Assembly: GCA_039714155.1 (NCBI GenBank)
Contig: JBDLJX010000033.1
Span: 1 to 26,065, forward strand
Direction of reading: 5' to 3'
DNA: 26,065 bases
Source: SZUA-186 sp039714155
Lineage (GTDB): Bacteria > Pseudomonadota > Gammaproteobacteria > UBA9214
Shown here: in pieces, positions 5,896-14,515 of the stretch
Numbering within the stretch: the stretch's first letter is position 1
Layout of the letters: every line of letters starts with the position of its first letter
Notes under the pieces: generated by a model
The model's database searches: none
The model's input: only the letters and a program-made list of their open reading frames with translations
What the model was told of the DNA's origin: nothing
Position numbers and translations under genes: made by a program

Positions 5896-8256
5896 ATGAA
5901 CACTGAAATATCCAGTACTGATCGTATCGCCCGGTGGATTGCCGATGCCGTCGTACGGCGCCGCTGGAAAATCATCCTGCTGTCGCTGGCGCTGGTTGCC
6001 CTGACTGGAAACGGTGGCCGCTACCTGGAATTTTCCAACAATTACCGGGTGTTCTTCAGCCCGGATAACCCGGAGCTGCTGGCGTTCGAGGATTTTCAGC
6101 AGACCTACACCAAGAACGACAATATACTGTTCGTCCTGCAGTCGGCCGATGGCAAGGTGTTCAGCCCACGGACTGCTGCGGCTATCGAGCAGTTAACCGA
6201 ACAGGCCTGGCAAATCCCGTATGCAACGCGCGTTGACTCCGTCAGCAACTTTCAGCACAGCTGGGCAAATGGCGATGAACTGACTGTGGACAACCTGTAC
6301 CGTGATGGTGCAGCACTGTCACAGGCAGAACTGGATGACCGGAAGGCCATTGCACTGAACGAACCTCTACTCAACGGTGCCCTGATTGCACCGGATGCCG
6401 GAACGACCGGCATCAATGTTACGTTGAATTTTCCCGAGCAGAGTCTGACCGAGCTGCCGGAAGCCATCGGCAAGGCACGTGAACTGGCTGGCGGAATTGA
6501 GCAGGCATTCCCGGATATAACTGTGGCCATTACCGGAATCTCGGCGTTGAACAATGCCTTTGCCGCCGCTGGCCAGACCGATGCCATGACATTGATCCCG
6601 TCCATGTACCTGGTGCTGATCCTCGTCACGCTGATCACGCTGCGCAGTATTGCGGCCACATTCTCCACGGTAACGGTGATTGCCTTCTCAACCGTGACCG
6701 CAATGGGACTGGCAGGCTACCTGGGCATTGCGCTGGACCCGATCGGCATGACCTCGACCATAGTGATCCTGACACTGGCAATTGCGGACAGCGTGCACAT
6801 CCTGGTCACGATGCTGGACCAGATGCGTGACGGCAAGGACAAACTCACAGGCCTGAAGGAGAGCGTGCGCATCAATTTCATGGCCGTCACTATTACCAGC
6901 ATCACCACCATCATCGGTTTCCTGAGCCTGAACTTCTCGGATTCACCGCCGTTCTGGTATCTGGGTAATATCACCGCTATGGGGATTGCCGCAGCGTGGC
7001 TGTTTTCACTGACCTTGCTGCCGGCACTTATTGCCGTACTGCCGATCCATGTAAAGCAGCGCACACCCAGGCAATCCGAAGCAGCACCGTTCATGGTGCG
7101 CCTGGCCCGGTTTATTACTGCGCACCACCGGCCGGTGCTGGTGATCAGTACGGTGATTGCGGTCACTTTTGTATCGCTATTGCCACGCATCGAGTTCAAC
7201 GATCAGTGGGTGCAGTATTTCGATCATCGCATCGAGTTCCGTGCTAATGCCGAATTCGCCATGGACAATCTCACAGGGCTTTACCTGATCGAGTATTCGG
7301 TGCCTTCCGGCGAATCGGGTGGTATCAGCAACCCGGGGTATCTGCAAAAACTTGATCAGTTCACTGCCTGGTTGCGTGAACAGCCGGAGGTCATCCACGT
7401 CTACAGTTACGCGGATATCATCAAGCGGTTAAACAAAAACATGCATGCCGATGACGAATCCTGGTACCGCCTTACTAAAGACCGCAACCTGGCTGCACAA
7501 TACCTGCTGCTCTATGAGCTGTCCCTGCCCTACGGCCTGGATCTCAACGACCGTATCAGCGTGGACAAGGCAGCCACCCGAGTTTCCGTAACTGTTGATG
7601 AACTCTCGACAGTCGAAGTCCGGCAGTTCCTGGAAAAATCACAGGGCTGGCTGCAGGCCAATACACCCCAGGCCATGTGGACGATACCGACCGGTGCTAC
7701 CGTGATGTTCTCCTACATCTCGCAACGTAATATCGAAAGCATGTTGCACGGCAATGGGATTGCCGTCGCTGGAATTGCACTGATCCTGATCCTGAGCCTG
7801 CGCAGCCTGTCACTCGGGACACTCAGCCTGGTGCCGAATCTTGTGCCCATACTGATGACCTTTGGTGCATGGGCCTTCCTCGTTGGCAAGGTTGGAATGG
7901 GCGCCGCCACGGTATCGGCGACCTCGCTGGGCATTATCGTGGACAACACCGTACATTTCCTGACCAAATATGTACGTGCCCGACGTGAGATGGGTGCAGA
8001 CCGCCCGTATGCAATCGAATATGCCTTCCGGACTGTCGGCTGGGCTGTTGCCGTCAACGCCGTGATCCTGATGTTTGGCTTCTCTATGCTGGCTACATCC
8101 AGCTTCAAGGTCAACGCTGAGATGGGCATGCTCACTGCCATGGCTGTCCTGATTGCGTTACTGGTTGATTTTTTCCTGTTACCCGCATTGTTAATGATCG
8201 GTTATCGAAAAGAGGAGGTGCACTATGAGCATGGTCCTGCAGCACAAACTGCGTAA
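5896..8256 (+). CDS. RND/MMPL-superfamily exporter (COG1033-like)
   Basis: The 786-residue inner-membrane protein has the duplicated RND layout: an N-terminal membrane helix after RRRWK, a periplasmic loop, a bundle of helices with ITSITTIIGFLSLNFSDSPPF, then a second half starting at RFITAHHRPVLVISTVIAV and ending with a helix bundle containing GIIVDNTVHFLTKYVRARREMG. Both halves carry the acidic helix motif (ADSVHIL and VDNTVHFL) typical of proton-driven MMPL pumps. It is shorter than HAE-type RND pumps and fits the predicted hydrophobic-substrate exporters of COG1033. The ATG is chosen for the GAGGAG 6 bases upstream; a TTG at 5878 is the alternative. It overlaps the next gene by 32 bp, so the two are translationally coupled. 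Confidence 0.92.
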   Translation: MNTEISSTDRIARWIADAVVRRRWKIILLSLALVALTGNGGRYLEFSNNYRVFFSPDNPELLAFEDFQQTYTKNDNILFVLQSADGKVFSPRTAAAIEQLTEQAWQIPYATRVDSVSNFQHSWANGDELTVDNLYRDGAALSQAELDDRKAIALNEPLLNGALIAPDAGTTGINVTLNFPEQSLTELPEAIGKARELAGGIEQAFPDITVAITGISALNNAFAAAGQTDAMTLIPSMYLVLILVTLITLRSIAATFSTVTVIAFSTVTAMGLAGYLGIALDPIGMTSTIVILTLAIADSVHILVTMLDQMRDGKDKLTGLKESVRINFMAVTITSITTIIGFLSLNFSDSPPFWYLGNITAMGIAAAWLFSLTLLPALIAVLPIHVKQRTPRQSEAAPFMVRLARFITAHHRPVLVISTVIAVTFVSLLPRIEFNDQWVQYFDHRIEFRANAEFAMDNLTGLYLIEYSVPSGESGGISNPGYLQKLDQFTAWLREQPEVIHVYSYADIIKRLNKNMHADDESWYRLTKDRNLAAQYLLLYELSLPYGLDLNDRISVDKAATRVSVTVDELSTVEVRQFLEKSQGWLQANTPQAMWTIPTGATVMFSYISQRNIESMLHGNGIAVAGIALILILSLRSLSLGTLSLVPNLVPILMTFGAWAFLVGKVGMGAATVSATSLGIIVDNTVHFLTKYVRARREMGADRPYAIEYAFRTVGWAVAVNAVILMFGFSMLATSSFKVNAEMGMLTAMAVLIALLVDFFLLPALLMIGYRKEEVHYEHGPAAQTA

Positions 8257-9043
8257 GGCACTAAACACAGGCCTGCTGGTCGTGATGTCGATTGCATCAC
8301 AGGCAGCTCTCAGCCTGTCATTGGAAGAGCAGGGTTTTGAAATTGCTGCACACAGTGACCGCAGCGACCGCGGCTTCAGCGACAGCCGCGTGGAACTGAA
8401 AATGATCCTGCGCAATGCCGCCGGCAAGGAGGCCACACGGAAACTGACAATAACAACGCTTGAAATTCCGGATGAGTCAGTGGGCGATAAAAGCCTGATT
8501 ATATTTCACACCCCGCCAGACATCGACGGGACGGCGTTACTGTCCCATGCACAGATTCTGGAACCGGATGCCCAGTGGCTGTACCTGCCGTCGCTAAAAC
8601 GTACCAAACGCATCTCGTCGGTGAATAAATCCGGGCCCTTTGTTGGCAGTGAGTTTGCCTTCGAGGACCTGACTGCACTGGAACTGAACAAGTACGACTA
8701 TAAATACTTGCGTTCCGAACCATGCGGTGCACTGCAGTGCGATATCGTCGAACGCTATCCCCTGTACCAGCATTCCGGTTACTCAAAGCAGATCATCTGG
8801 GTCGACCAGGATGTCTATCAGATCAGGAAGACAGAGTTCTACGACCGCCGTGGCGACTTGCTGAAAACCCTGGAGATGAACGAATACCGTGTATACACCG
8901 ATAAATTCTGGCGTCCACACCATTTCTCGATGGTGAACCACCAGACGGGCAAGAGTACAGAGCTGCTCTACTCAGATTACAATTTCGGGAACGATCTGAA
9001 TAACAGGGACTTTATCAAGAACGTCTTGAAACGTACCCGTTAA
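8225..9043 (+). CDS. LolA-like outer-membrane lipoprotein-sorting protein
   Basis: The 272-residue product has a signal peptide (hydrophobic core about residues 14-28) and the fold signature of the DUF-type LolA-like family paired with MMPL exporters: RNAAGKEATRKLTI, then IFHTPPDIDGTALLSH, WLYLPSLKRTKRIS, GSEFAFEDL and a C-terminal YRVYTDKFWRPHHFSMVNH. These proteins bind lipids in the periplasm and are regularly encoded beside COG1033 exporters. An AGGAGGTG lies 4 bases upstream of the ATG. A partner role in passing a hydrophobic substrate from the exporter to the outer membrane is inferred from the pairing. Confidence 0.9.
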   Translation: MSMVLQHKLRKALNTGLLVVMSIASQAALSLSLEEQGFEIAAHSDRSDRGFSDSRVELKMILRNAAGKEATRKLTITTLEIPDESVGDKSLIIFHTPPDIDGTALLSHAQILEPDAQWLYLPSLKRTKRISSVNKSGPFVGSEFAFEDLTALELNKYDYKYLRSEPCGALQCDIVERYPLYQHSGYSKQIIWVDQDVYQIRKTEFYDRRGDLLKTLEMNEYRVYTDKFWRPHHFSMVNHQTGKSTELLYSDYNFGNDLNNRDFIKNVLKRTR

Positions 9044-9187
9044 ATTTACTATCGGGCATTTGTGACGGCGCGCAAGGCAAAAGCTGTTGCTGCCAGACTC
9101 ATCGAAGACACGAAGCACAATCAGGCGGTTGTCTTGCTGGAATATCTTTCGAGGAGAGATCCCGAGCTATTCCAGTCGTAACTGCCG

Positions 9188-10108
9188 TCAGTCCGATTGT
9201 GAAGATGAGCGACTCATGCGCCTGAACCGCCCCGGCGGCACGCCGATCACACTGCGAAAGGCCTTTCGAAACGCCACTTCGGATGTATATCCGCAACGTT
9301 CAGCAATCGTTGCGATTGAAAGCCCGGTAGTCTGCAATAAGTCCACCGCCTCCTGCATGCGCCATTCCGTCAGATAGCGCATGGGGGTCATACCAACGAG
9401 TTGTTTGAAACGCCCGGCAAAGGCCGAACGACTCATGGCAATCTCCTTTGCCAGCGTTTCGAGCGTCCACCCGGCAGCTGCCTCGGCGTGAATCAAGTTC
9501 AACGCACGGCCAATCTTCGGGTCAGACAATGCGCAGAGCAGGCCGTGATCCAGACCGCGTTGCATTTCCGCTCGCAATACGTGAATGAACAGCACATAGG
9601 CAAGCTGATTGATCGCAGCGTCCACGCCCGGGCCCGCGTTCTCCAGTTCGCTGATCATCAACTGAATCAGCGAGGGCGTACCCATCACACGGCCCGCCTC
9701 CTGGAGATCCAGGACAATGATATCGGGTAGCCCGTCGAGTAACGGCCAGGCTGCCTTGCTTTGAAACTCGAAGAACCCGCACAGCATGCTGGTGACGGGG
9801 CCTTCCGCTTCCGGATCTACCGGCTGGTTGATCAGTGAGGCCGGCGGCGGCACGTCACAGCTGGCGATCGTGTGGTGTGCATCGTGCGGAAAGACGACCA
9901 GGTCTCCGGTGCTCAGCAGGCGTGGCTCTTCCGTGTCACCGGTATGCAGCCAACCCCTCCCCCGCCCAACCAGGTGAAAGGGCACCTTGCGGTGACCCGA
10001 GGTATCCACCGCCCAGGTGCCGCAGAAATCCGCGTGCACATAGACCCCGGCGCGCAGGCGCAGGCGCTGCAGGATCGCGGTTAGAGCATCGTCGGTCTGC
10101 TCCATCAC
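9188..10108 (-). CDS. AraC-family regulator with cupin-type sensor domain
   Basis: The 306-residue product begins with a cupin-like ligand domain (YVHADFCGTWAVD, HLVGRGRGWLH, LLSTGDLVVFPHDAHHTI) and ends with two AraC HTHs: TLETLAKEIAMSRSAFAGRFKQLVG and SIATIAERCGYTSEVAFRKAF, then the family motif GVPPGRFR. It is divergent from the glutaredoxin-thioredoxin reductase gene, so control of that operon is likely. The sensor domain has FCGTW with one Cys, but sensing of thiol stress is speculation. AGGAG lies 8 bases before the GTG start, which is followed at once by ATG. Confidence 0.93.
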   Translation of the reverse strand: MMEQTDDALTAILQRLRLRAGVYVHADFCGTWAVDTSGHRKVPFHLVGRGRGWLHTGDTEEPRLLSTGDLVVFPHDAHHTIASCDVPPPASLINQPVDPEAEGPVTSMLCGFFEFQSKAAWPLLDGLPDIIVLDLQEAGRVMGTPSLIQLMISELENAGPGVDAAINQLAYVLFIHVLRAEMQRGLDHGLLCALSDPKIGRALNLIHAEAAAGWTLETLAKEIAMSRSAFAGRFKQLVGMTPMRYLTEWRMQEAVDLLQTTGLSIATIAERCGYTSEVAFRKAFRSVIGVPPGRFRRMSRSSSQSD

Positions 10109-10264
10109 AGTTTGTACTCCTGGCTATATTTTGTGGATTTTTACACATAGATAGTAGCAGCTTTCGGATTTATAACTAACACATCGCCTGTGGGCCGAGC
10201 CAATACCCGAATCGATCCGCAGCACTGGAAGTCGTCACAGGACCAACCAACGGGAGACAGGACC

Positions 10265-11515
10265 ATGGCAAACATCGAGATTTATACCAAAGACTGGTGC
10301 CCCTACTGCGATCGCGCCAAGGCGTTGCTGCAATCAAAAGGCCTTTTTTATAAGGAGATCGATGTGACCGAAGACGCTGGCCGCGAGCAGGAAATGATCG
10401 AGCGCTCGCAGCGGCGCAGCGTACCGCAGATCTTCATTGACGGCACGCATGTCGGTGGTTCGGATGATCTTGCGGCGATAAACACCAGCGGCGAACTCAA
10501 CCGGATAGTGAGTGCTGCCGGTGACGATGTCGCGACACCGAAAGAATCCGCCACGCATTTCCCGCTGGTCATTGTCGGTTCAGGACCGGCCGGTTATACC
10601 GCGGCCATCTACGCGGCGCGTGCCAATCTGAAACCTGTTGTCATCACCGGTCTGGAACAAGGCGGACAACTGACCACCACAACTGACGTTGAGAACTGGC
10701 CGGGTGGTGAGCAGGCTCTGCAGGGTCCGGCTTTGATGGAGCGGATGCGTGAACATGCCGATCGCTTCGATGCAGACGTGATCTTTGATCATATTCAGCG
10801 TGTTGACCTGACACAGCGGCCGTTCCGTCTGGAAGGCGACACCACTGTCTACACGACCGACGCCCTGATCATAGTCACTGGCGCTTCGGCGAAATATCTG
10901 GGCCTGGACTCGGAAGCACAGTTCAAGGGTCGCGGTGTGTCGGCGTGCGCCACGTGCGACGGCTTTTTCTACAAAGACCAGCCGGTAGCGGTGATCGGCG
11001 GTGGCAATACGGCGGTCGAAGAGGCCCTGTATCTCGCCAATATCGCCTCGCATGTCACGCTGGTGCATCGGCGCGATGCATTGCGTGCCGAAAAGATCCT
11101 GCAGGACAGGCTGTTCAAACACGTCGAGGAAGGCCGGATCAGTATCGAATGGAATCATGAAGTCGATGAAGTGCTGGGCGATGCCGAAGGCGTGAACGGT
11201 GTGCGTCTGCGTCACGTTTCCGAAGAGCGGAACAAAGAACTGTCCGTAGAGGGCGTCTTTATCGCCATCGGCCACCAGCCCAATACGCATATGTTCGAGG
11301 GCCAGCTTAAAACGGATAACGGCTATATCGTCGTCAACGCCGGTCGTAGCGGAAATGCCACCATGACCAGTGTGCCGGGGGTATTCGCTGCCGGCGACGT
11401 TGCCGATTCTGTCTATCGCCAGGCCGTCACCTCTGCCGGCACCGGGGCCATGGCGGCACTGGACGCAGAGCACTACCTGGCCGGACTCGAGAAAGAGCAA
11501 AGCGCCCTCGCGTGA
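10265..11515 (+). CDS. Glutaredoxin-thioredoxin reductase fusion
   Basis: The 416-residue protein joins a glutaredoxin domain (residues 1-85, active site CPYC at 12-15, SVPQIFIDG and GG-D glutathione-binding features) to a full thioredoxin reductase (about 98-410). The reductase half shows the FAD motif GSGPAG (105-110), the redox pair CATC (228-231), the NADPH motif GGGNTA (245-250), HRRD (268-271) and FAAGDV near the end. NADPH-derived electrons could pass through FAD and CATC to the glutaredoxin domain or to the thioredoxin encoded next. The ATG is preceded by GGGAGA; the 25 codons upstream to 10190 are not needed. The fusion resembles, in reverse logic, the animal thioredoxin-glutathione reductases but lacks a selenocysteine tail. 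Confidence 0.94.
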   Translation: MANIEIYTKDWCPYCDRAKALLQSKGLFYKEIDVTEDAGREQEMIERSQRRSVPQIFIDGTHVGGSDDLAAINTSGELNRIVSAAGDDVATPKESATHFPLVIVGSGPAGYTAAIYAARANLKPVVITGLEQGGQLTTTTDVENWPGGEQALQGPALMERMREHADRFDADVIFDHIQRVDLTQRPFRLEGDTTVYTTDALIIVTGASAKYLGLDSEAQFKGRGVSACATCDGFFYKDQPVAVIGGGNTAVEEALYLANIASHVTLVHRRDALRAEKILQDRLFKHVEEGRISIEWNHEVDEVLGDAEGVNGVRLRHVSEERNKELSVEGVFIAIGHQPNTHMFEGQLKTDNGYIVVNAGRSGNATMTSVPGVFAAGDVADSVYRQAVTSAGTGAMAALDAEHYLAGLEKEQSALA

Positions 11516-11561
11516 ATCTTTATGAGCATGTTAGTGAGTCAACTTATCAGGAGATGAAGTC

Positions 11562-11885
11562 ATGAAACAAGTCATCAATCTGAACCAGACGAATTTTGAA
11601 GAAACCCTGTCCAACCACAACACCGTCGTCGTGGATTTCTGGGCGCCCTGGTGTGGTCCCTGCCAGTCTTTTGCGCCCGTCTACGAAACCGCCGCGGAGA
11701 AGCACCCCGACGTGGTCTTTGCCAAGGTCAATGTGGATGAAGAACCGGGACTCACCGCGAAGTATCAGATCCGCTCAATACCGACCCTCAAGGTCTTCCG
11801 TGCGGGAGATATGGTCGATTCGAGAACGGGTTCAATCCCCGCGATGCAGTTGGATGAAGTAATCGCGAATGCAGCAAACGGCTAA
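11562..11885 (+). CDS. trxA: Thioredoxin
   Basis: The 107-residue product has the thioredoxin active site WCGPC (Cys31 and Cys34), FAKVNVDEEPGLTAKYQIRSIPTLKVF and the cis-Pro in SIPT. It follows the fusion gene by 46 bp with AGGAGA upstream, and is probably the direct substrate of that reductase. Length and motifs are ordinary for the family. Confidence 0.93.
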   Translation: MKQVINLNQTNFEETLSNHNTVVVDFWAPWCGPCQSFAPVYETAAEKHPDVVFAKVNVDEEPGLTAKYQIRSIPTLKVFRAGDMVDSRTGSIPAMQLDEVIANAANG

Positions 11886-11960
11886 CGAACCGCTTTGTGT
11901 GCAAGCGAAATCCTGGATACATGTTAAGACCAGATATTATCGAACAAAGGAGATACGACG

Positions 11961-12275
11961 ATGACCATGAAAAATACAGACGCCACTTGGAAGCTGTAAT
12001 TGGCCGAGCAAACAGAACAGGCGTTACGGGAGCTCGTCTCCGGACTCCCTGACGACGCGCAGAAAACAGTCGCCGGAAGCTTTGAGCAGCTGCTTGCCTC
12101 CGATGTCGCCAACGATGCGATCCGCGTCAGCGACACAGCACTGGATTTCACCCTGCCCAATGCCCAGGATGGACTCCTTCAATTGTCTGATGTACTGAAG
12201 CAGGGTCCCGCCGTGCTGATCTCAACCAATTCCGGTGGATACCTCATTGCCACGGGCTATATCAGTTGCCCGTAG
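11961..12275 (+). pseudogene. Truncated peroxiredoxin-like (AhpC/TSA) gene
   Basis: An ATG with AAAGGAG upstream opens MTMKNTDATWKL and hits TAA at 11997-11999, then the same frame continues with LAEQTEQALRELVSGLPDD, DFTLPNAQDG, LSDVLKQGPAVLI. This is the N-terminal part of the AhpC/TSA-like peroxiredoxin family. Just before the catalytic GWCPYC segment the sequence changes abruptly, at about 12224, into the ~75-bp repeat also seen at 278-358, and stops. The gene therefore has one nonsense codon (CAA or GAA to TAA is the simplest change) and has lost its catalytic part. It lies 75 bp after trxA and was probably part of the same redox operon. A short restart at TTG 12000 cannot make an active enzyme. 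Confidence 0.75.
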
Positions 12276-12302
12276 CAGCCGTAGCAGCAATTCGCCACAC
12301 AC
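12224..12302. repeat. ~75-bp dispersed repeat, copy 2
   Basis: This matches 278-358 and abuts both the truncated peroxiredoxin and the 3' end of the tyrosinase gene. It contains GCAATTCGCCA (12287-12297), related to the terminal motif seen at four other places in the window. Confidence 0.75.
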
Positions 12303-12306
12303 ACCT

Positions 12307-13281
12307 CTATGCCACAGTTAAACTGTCATAGTCATACCACGGCGAGGGATCGAGCACCTGTAACGGGGTACGCGTTTCGCCAAACAACGAATACATTGCA
12401 TCGTCTAAACGGTGACCGGCTGGTCCATCGCCGGGTTGAGGTTGATAAACCCGACCACGATTTGCCATCCAGGATTCCCAGATGCGATCGACATTGCAGT
12501 GGTTAAGAAAAAACACCGGGTCGTTCGGCGAGGTACCCGGACTCATATCACCACCCACCCAGACATGCACGAGATTATGTAGCTGTGGTCCGTCAATCCA
12601 GCCTTCAAGATGATTGCGATGGCCAGCCTGAGAACTGCCCGACCAGGGATCTTCATCATACTGGGTTTGATTCATTGCCGTCCTCACTTCGTCGGTAGTG
12701 GGCAGTGTCCTCCAATCTGGATCCTGTGCACGCGCAGCATCACGCTCCAACGGGCGCGGCTGAACCGACCACAGCGTACCAAACTGATCCTGCCACAAGC
12801 GTACACGCATCTGCCCCACCCGCCCGCTTAGCACCTCATTGCGGGCTTCGCCCAGGTAATCTGCAGTCCATAGCGGTGTCTGCCATTGTTGCGCCGATGG
12901 CAGATCCCCATCTGTCGCCCAGTCCCAATAAGGCAAGCCAAAATCCGCATTTCCCAAGGCAGTCTGAATCCACTGTTCCAACAGGATCATAAATGTGCGG
13001 TGCCAGGGAAGAAAAACAGGCCCGCTGTGTGCCGCGTTGCGGCCGCTCCCTGGCGGTGTAGGGATACTCATGGCAATAACGTGCCATAAGGCAAACAAAT
13101 CGTAATAGCTTAATTCCTGTTCAATCCCTCGCATGCTGATTTGTGGGAAATTGGCCTGCAGAAACTGGCTGACTTGCGATGTCGTGATACCAGAGAGTGT
13201 TTGATCCAACGCCAAGACACCTTCAAAATAATCGTCACGTACCGTGGTGCTTGACATGATATTTACGCGTGTACCTGCCAT
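12307..13281 (-). CDS. Tyrosinase-type copper oxidase
   Basis: The 324-residue product has both type-3 copper sites: CuA from His67, His85 and His94 (LWHVIAM, NAAHSGPVFLPWHRTF) and CuB from His235, His239 and His261 (PQLHNLVHVW, DPVFFLNHCNVDRIW). Such enzymes oxidise phenols or catechols to quinones. The last Gly-His-rich segment HRNHLEGW precedes CuB. No signal peptide is visible. Start is the ATG with AGGAGG upstream; another ATG lies 8 codons in. It is 3 bp downstream of the basic protein gene and is surely cotranscribed with it. Substrate and physiological role (melanin-like pigment, phenol oxidation or protein crosslinking) cannot be told from sequence. Confidence 0.93.
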   Translation of the reverse strand: MAGTRVNIMSSTTVRDDYFEGVLALDQTLSGITTSQVSQFLQANFPQISMRGIEQELSYYDLFALWHVIAMSIPTPPGSGRNAAHSGPVFLPWHRTFMILLEQWIQTALGNADFGLPYWDWATDGDLPSAQQWQTPLWTADYLGEARNEVLSGRVGQMRVRLWQDQFGTLWSVQPRPLERDAARAQDPDWRTLPTTDEVRTAMNQTQYDEDPWSGSSQAGHRNHLEGWIDGPQLHNLVHVWVGGDMSPGTSPNDPVFFLNHCNVDRIWESWMANRGRVYQPQPGDGPAGHRLDDAMYSLFGETRTPLQVLDPSPWYDYDSLTVA

Positions 13282-13284
13282 AAT

Positions 13285-13731
13285 TCAAGCCCTCCTTGTG
13301 CGAGTTTTTGCGGTTTTTTTCCGTGAAACCGGTTTCTTTTTCAATTTCTTTTTGGTCTTTCCACGGGTACTTTTTTTTCGGGTTGCATTTGTTTGCTCAA
13401 GTTCATCGGACGGCATGTCCTGCGAAAAGCTATCAATAATCTGGCGCAGCATGTCAACAATCGAGCGAAAACCATAGTTGGGCAAACCATGACAATGCAC
13501 CTGACCGTCATTTCCCACCATGACAGAAACGGGGAATGGCTTGCCATCCATGGTTATTTCATACTGCGTGGTGATTTTAATGTCATGCCCCCTATAGTGC
13601 GTCTTGCGAACTGTTGGGTGCATGTGAGGATGTCTTTCTGCGCCAGATGACGGTTGTGACTTTGGCTGTTTGGCTGTCAAAGATTTAAGTTCTCTATCCA
13701 GTTTATTCCGCGTTTTTTGTTTGAGTTTCAT
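13285..13731 (-). CDS. Basic His-containing protein paired with the tyrosinase
   Basis: The 148-residue product is not a family I recognise. Residues about 30-100 form a compact domain (HPTVRKTHYRGHDIKITTQYEI, HCHGLPNYGFRSIVDMLRQI) with several histidines, including HPHMHP and CHG, flanked by a Lys/Arg-rich N-terminus and a Lys/Arg/Thr tail of about 35 residues. I chose the third in-frame ATG because TGGAG lies 6 bases upstream; ATGs at 13743 and 13737 are alternatives. It ends 3 bp before the tyrosinase start. A copper-loading (caddie) or substrate/anchoring partner is a reasonable guess from the histidines and position only. The tail suggests binding to a polyanion. Confidence 0.8.
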   Translation of the reverse strand: MKLKQKTRNKLDRELKSLTAKQPKSQPSSGAERHPHMHPTVRKTHYRGHDIKITTQYEITMDGKPFPVSVMVGNDGQVHCHGLPNYGFRSIVDMLRQIIDSFSQDMPSDELEQTNATRKKSTRGKTKKKLKKKPVSRKKTAKTRTRRA

Positions 13732-13743
13732 AAACATCTCCAT

Positions 13744-14060
13744 GTTTTCGATATGTCGTTCAGAAGACCATTACTCAACTTTTATAGTCTATTTTAGTGG
13801 AGCATGGTGATAATATGCCGTCAGGGCGGTGTCATCAAATATAGCCAAGCGTGCAGTAATCGTTAATATGTGCGTGTCCATGGCGAATTGCTAATTATCG
13901 CTTGAATACCGACACTTAGCCAGTCTTGTTCCCGAAGGCAACCTTCCCTACCCTACCCTGCCATGAAGGACCTGCTGGTGTTACTCGCCCATCTTTTGAC
14001 AACACTCGCCAAACTCCTGGAACCCGGTGGGCGAGGACCATTGTAGCTGACAGCCTGCTC
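13744..14060. other. Intergenic region with repeat motif copy
   Basis: No gene seen. It contains TGGCGAATTGCTAAT at 13881-13895, one of five copies of a recurring motif, and degraded sequence leading into a transposase fragment. Confidence 0.5.
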
Positions 14061-14339
14061 ATGAAGCAGCAGCTCCTGATCATCAGTTGTTCGCGGCGAC
14101 GCGCGCCCAATCTTTCGACGATTGATCGATTCCTGTTCGGTTTCTGGTCGCTGTTTCTCGATCCACGCCGGATTCAGCGGGCTGCGGTGATTATTCGGCC
14201 ATCGACGCTTTTGAGATTTCACGAGCTGCTCAAAAAACGAAAGTATCGGCTGCTGTATTCAGCTAGTAGAAAAGGAAAGCCAGACCCCAAGGGCCCATCA
14301 CCCGAACTCATCCAAGCGATTATTGAACTGAAACAATAA
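14061..14339 (+). pseudogene. 5' fragment of a DDE (rve) integrase-type transposase
   Basis: The frame reads MKQQLLIISCSRRRAPNLS, then IDRFLFGFWSLFLDPRRI, ... LLRFHELLKKRKYRLLYSAS and KPDPKGPSPELIQAIIELK, then stops. This is the N-terminal, DNA-binding portion of the rve-type transposases whose catalytic core is seen separately at 15977. The catalytic part is missing; the break joins directly to an MTH1187 fragment on the other strand. It is a remnant without activity. Confidence 0.7.
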
Positions 14340-14342
14340 AGC

Positions 14343-14515
14343 CGGGGCGATTCAGTTTCATGGACAGCCTTCAGGGCGACAAGGATGTCATCCAGTTCGC
14401 CCTCCAAATTGGTGCCGGAGGCATGGGTTTCTACAAGAAGGTCATACTCGCGCAGTATTTCAACGACGCGGGTGATCTCAGCGCGCACCGAAACACCGGC
14501 GCCGATCGGGACAAT
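14343..14515 (-). pseudogene. Fragment of MTH1187-family thiamine-binding protein
   Basis: The minus-strand frame gives IVPIGAGVSVRAEITRVVEIL, then LLVETHASGTNLEGELDDILVALKAVHE. This is the central part of the MTH1187/YkoF-like (DUF77) family, which binds thiamine-type ligands. The N-terminus is missing (TAG just upstream at about 14516) and the C-terminus ends abruptly where the transposase fragment begins. Both genes lost their ends at the same junction, so a deletion following transposition is the simplest history. Confidence 0.7.

Noticed and set aside
10580..11500. 306-codon minus-strand frame opposite the thioredoxin reductase fusion
   Set aside because: The plus strand clearly encodes the reductase with all motifs; the antisense frame has no domain.
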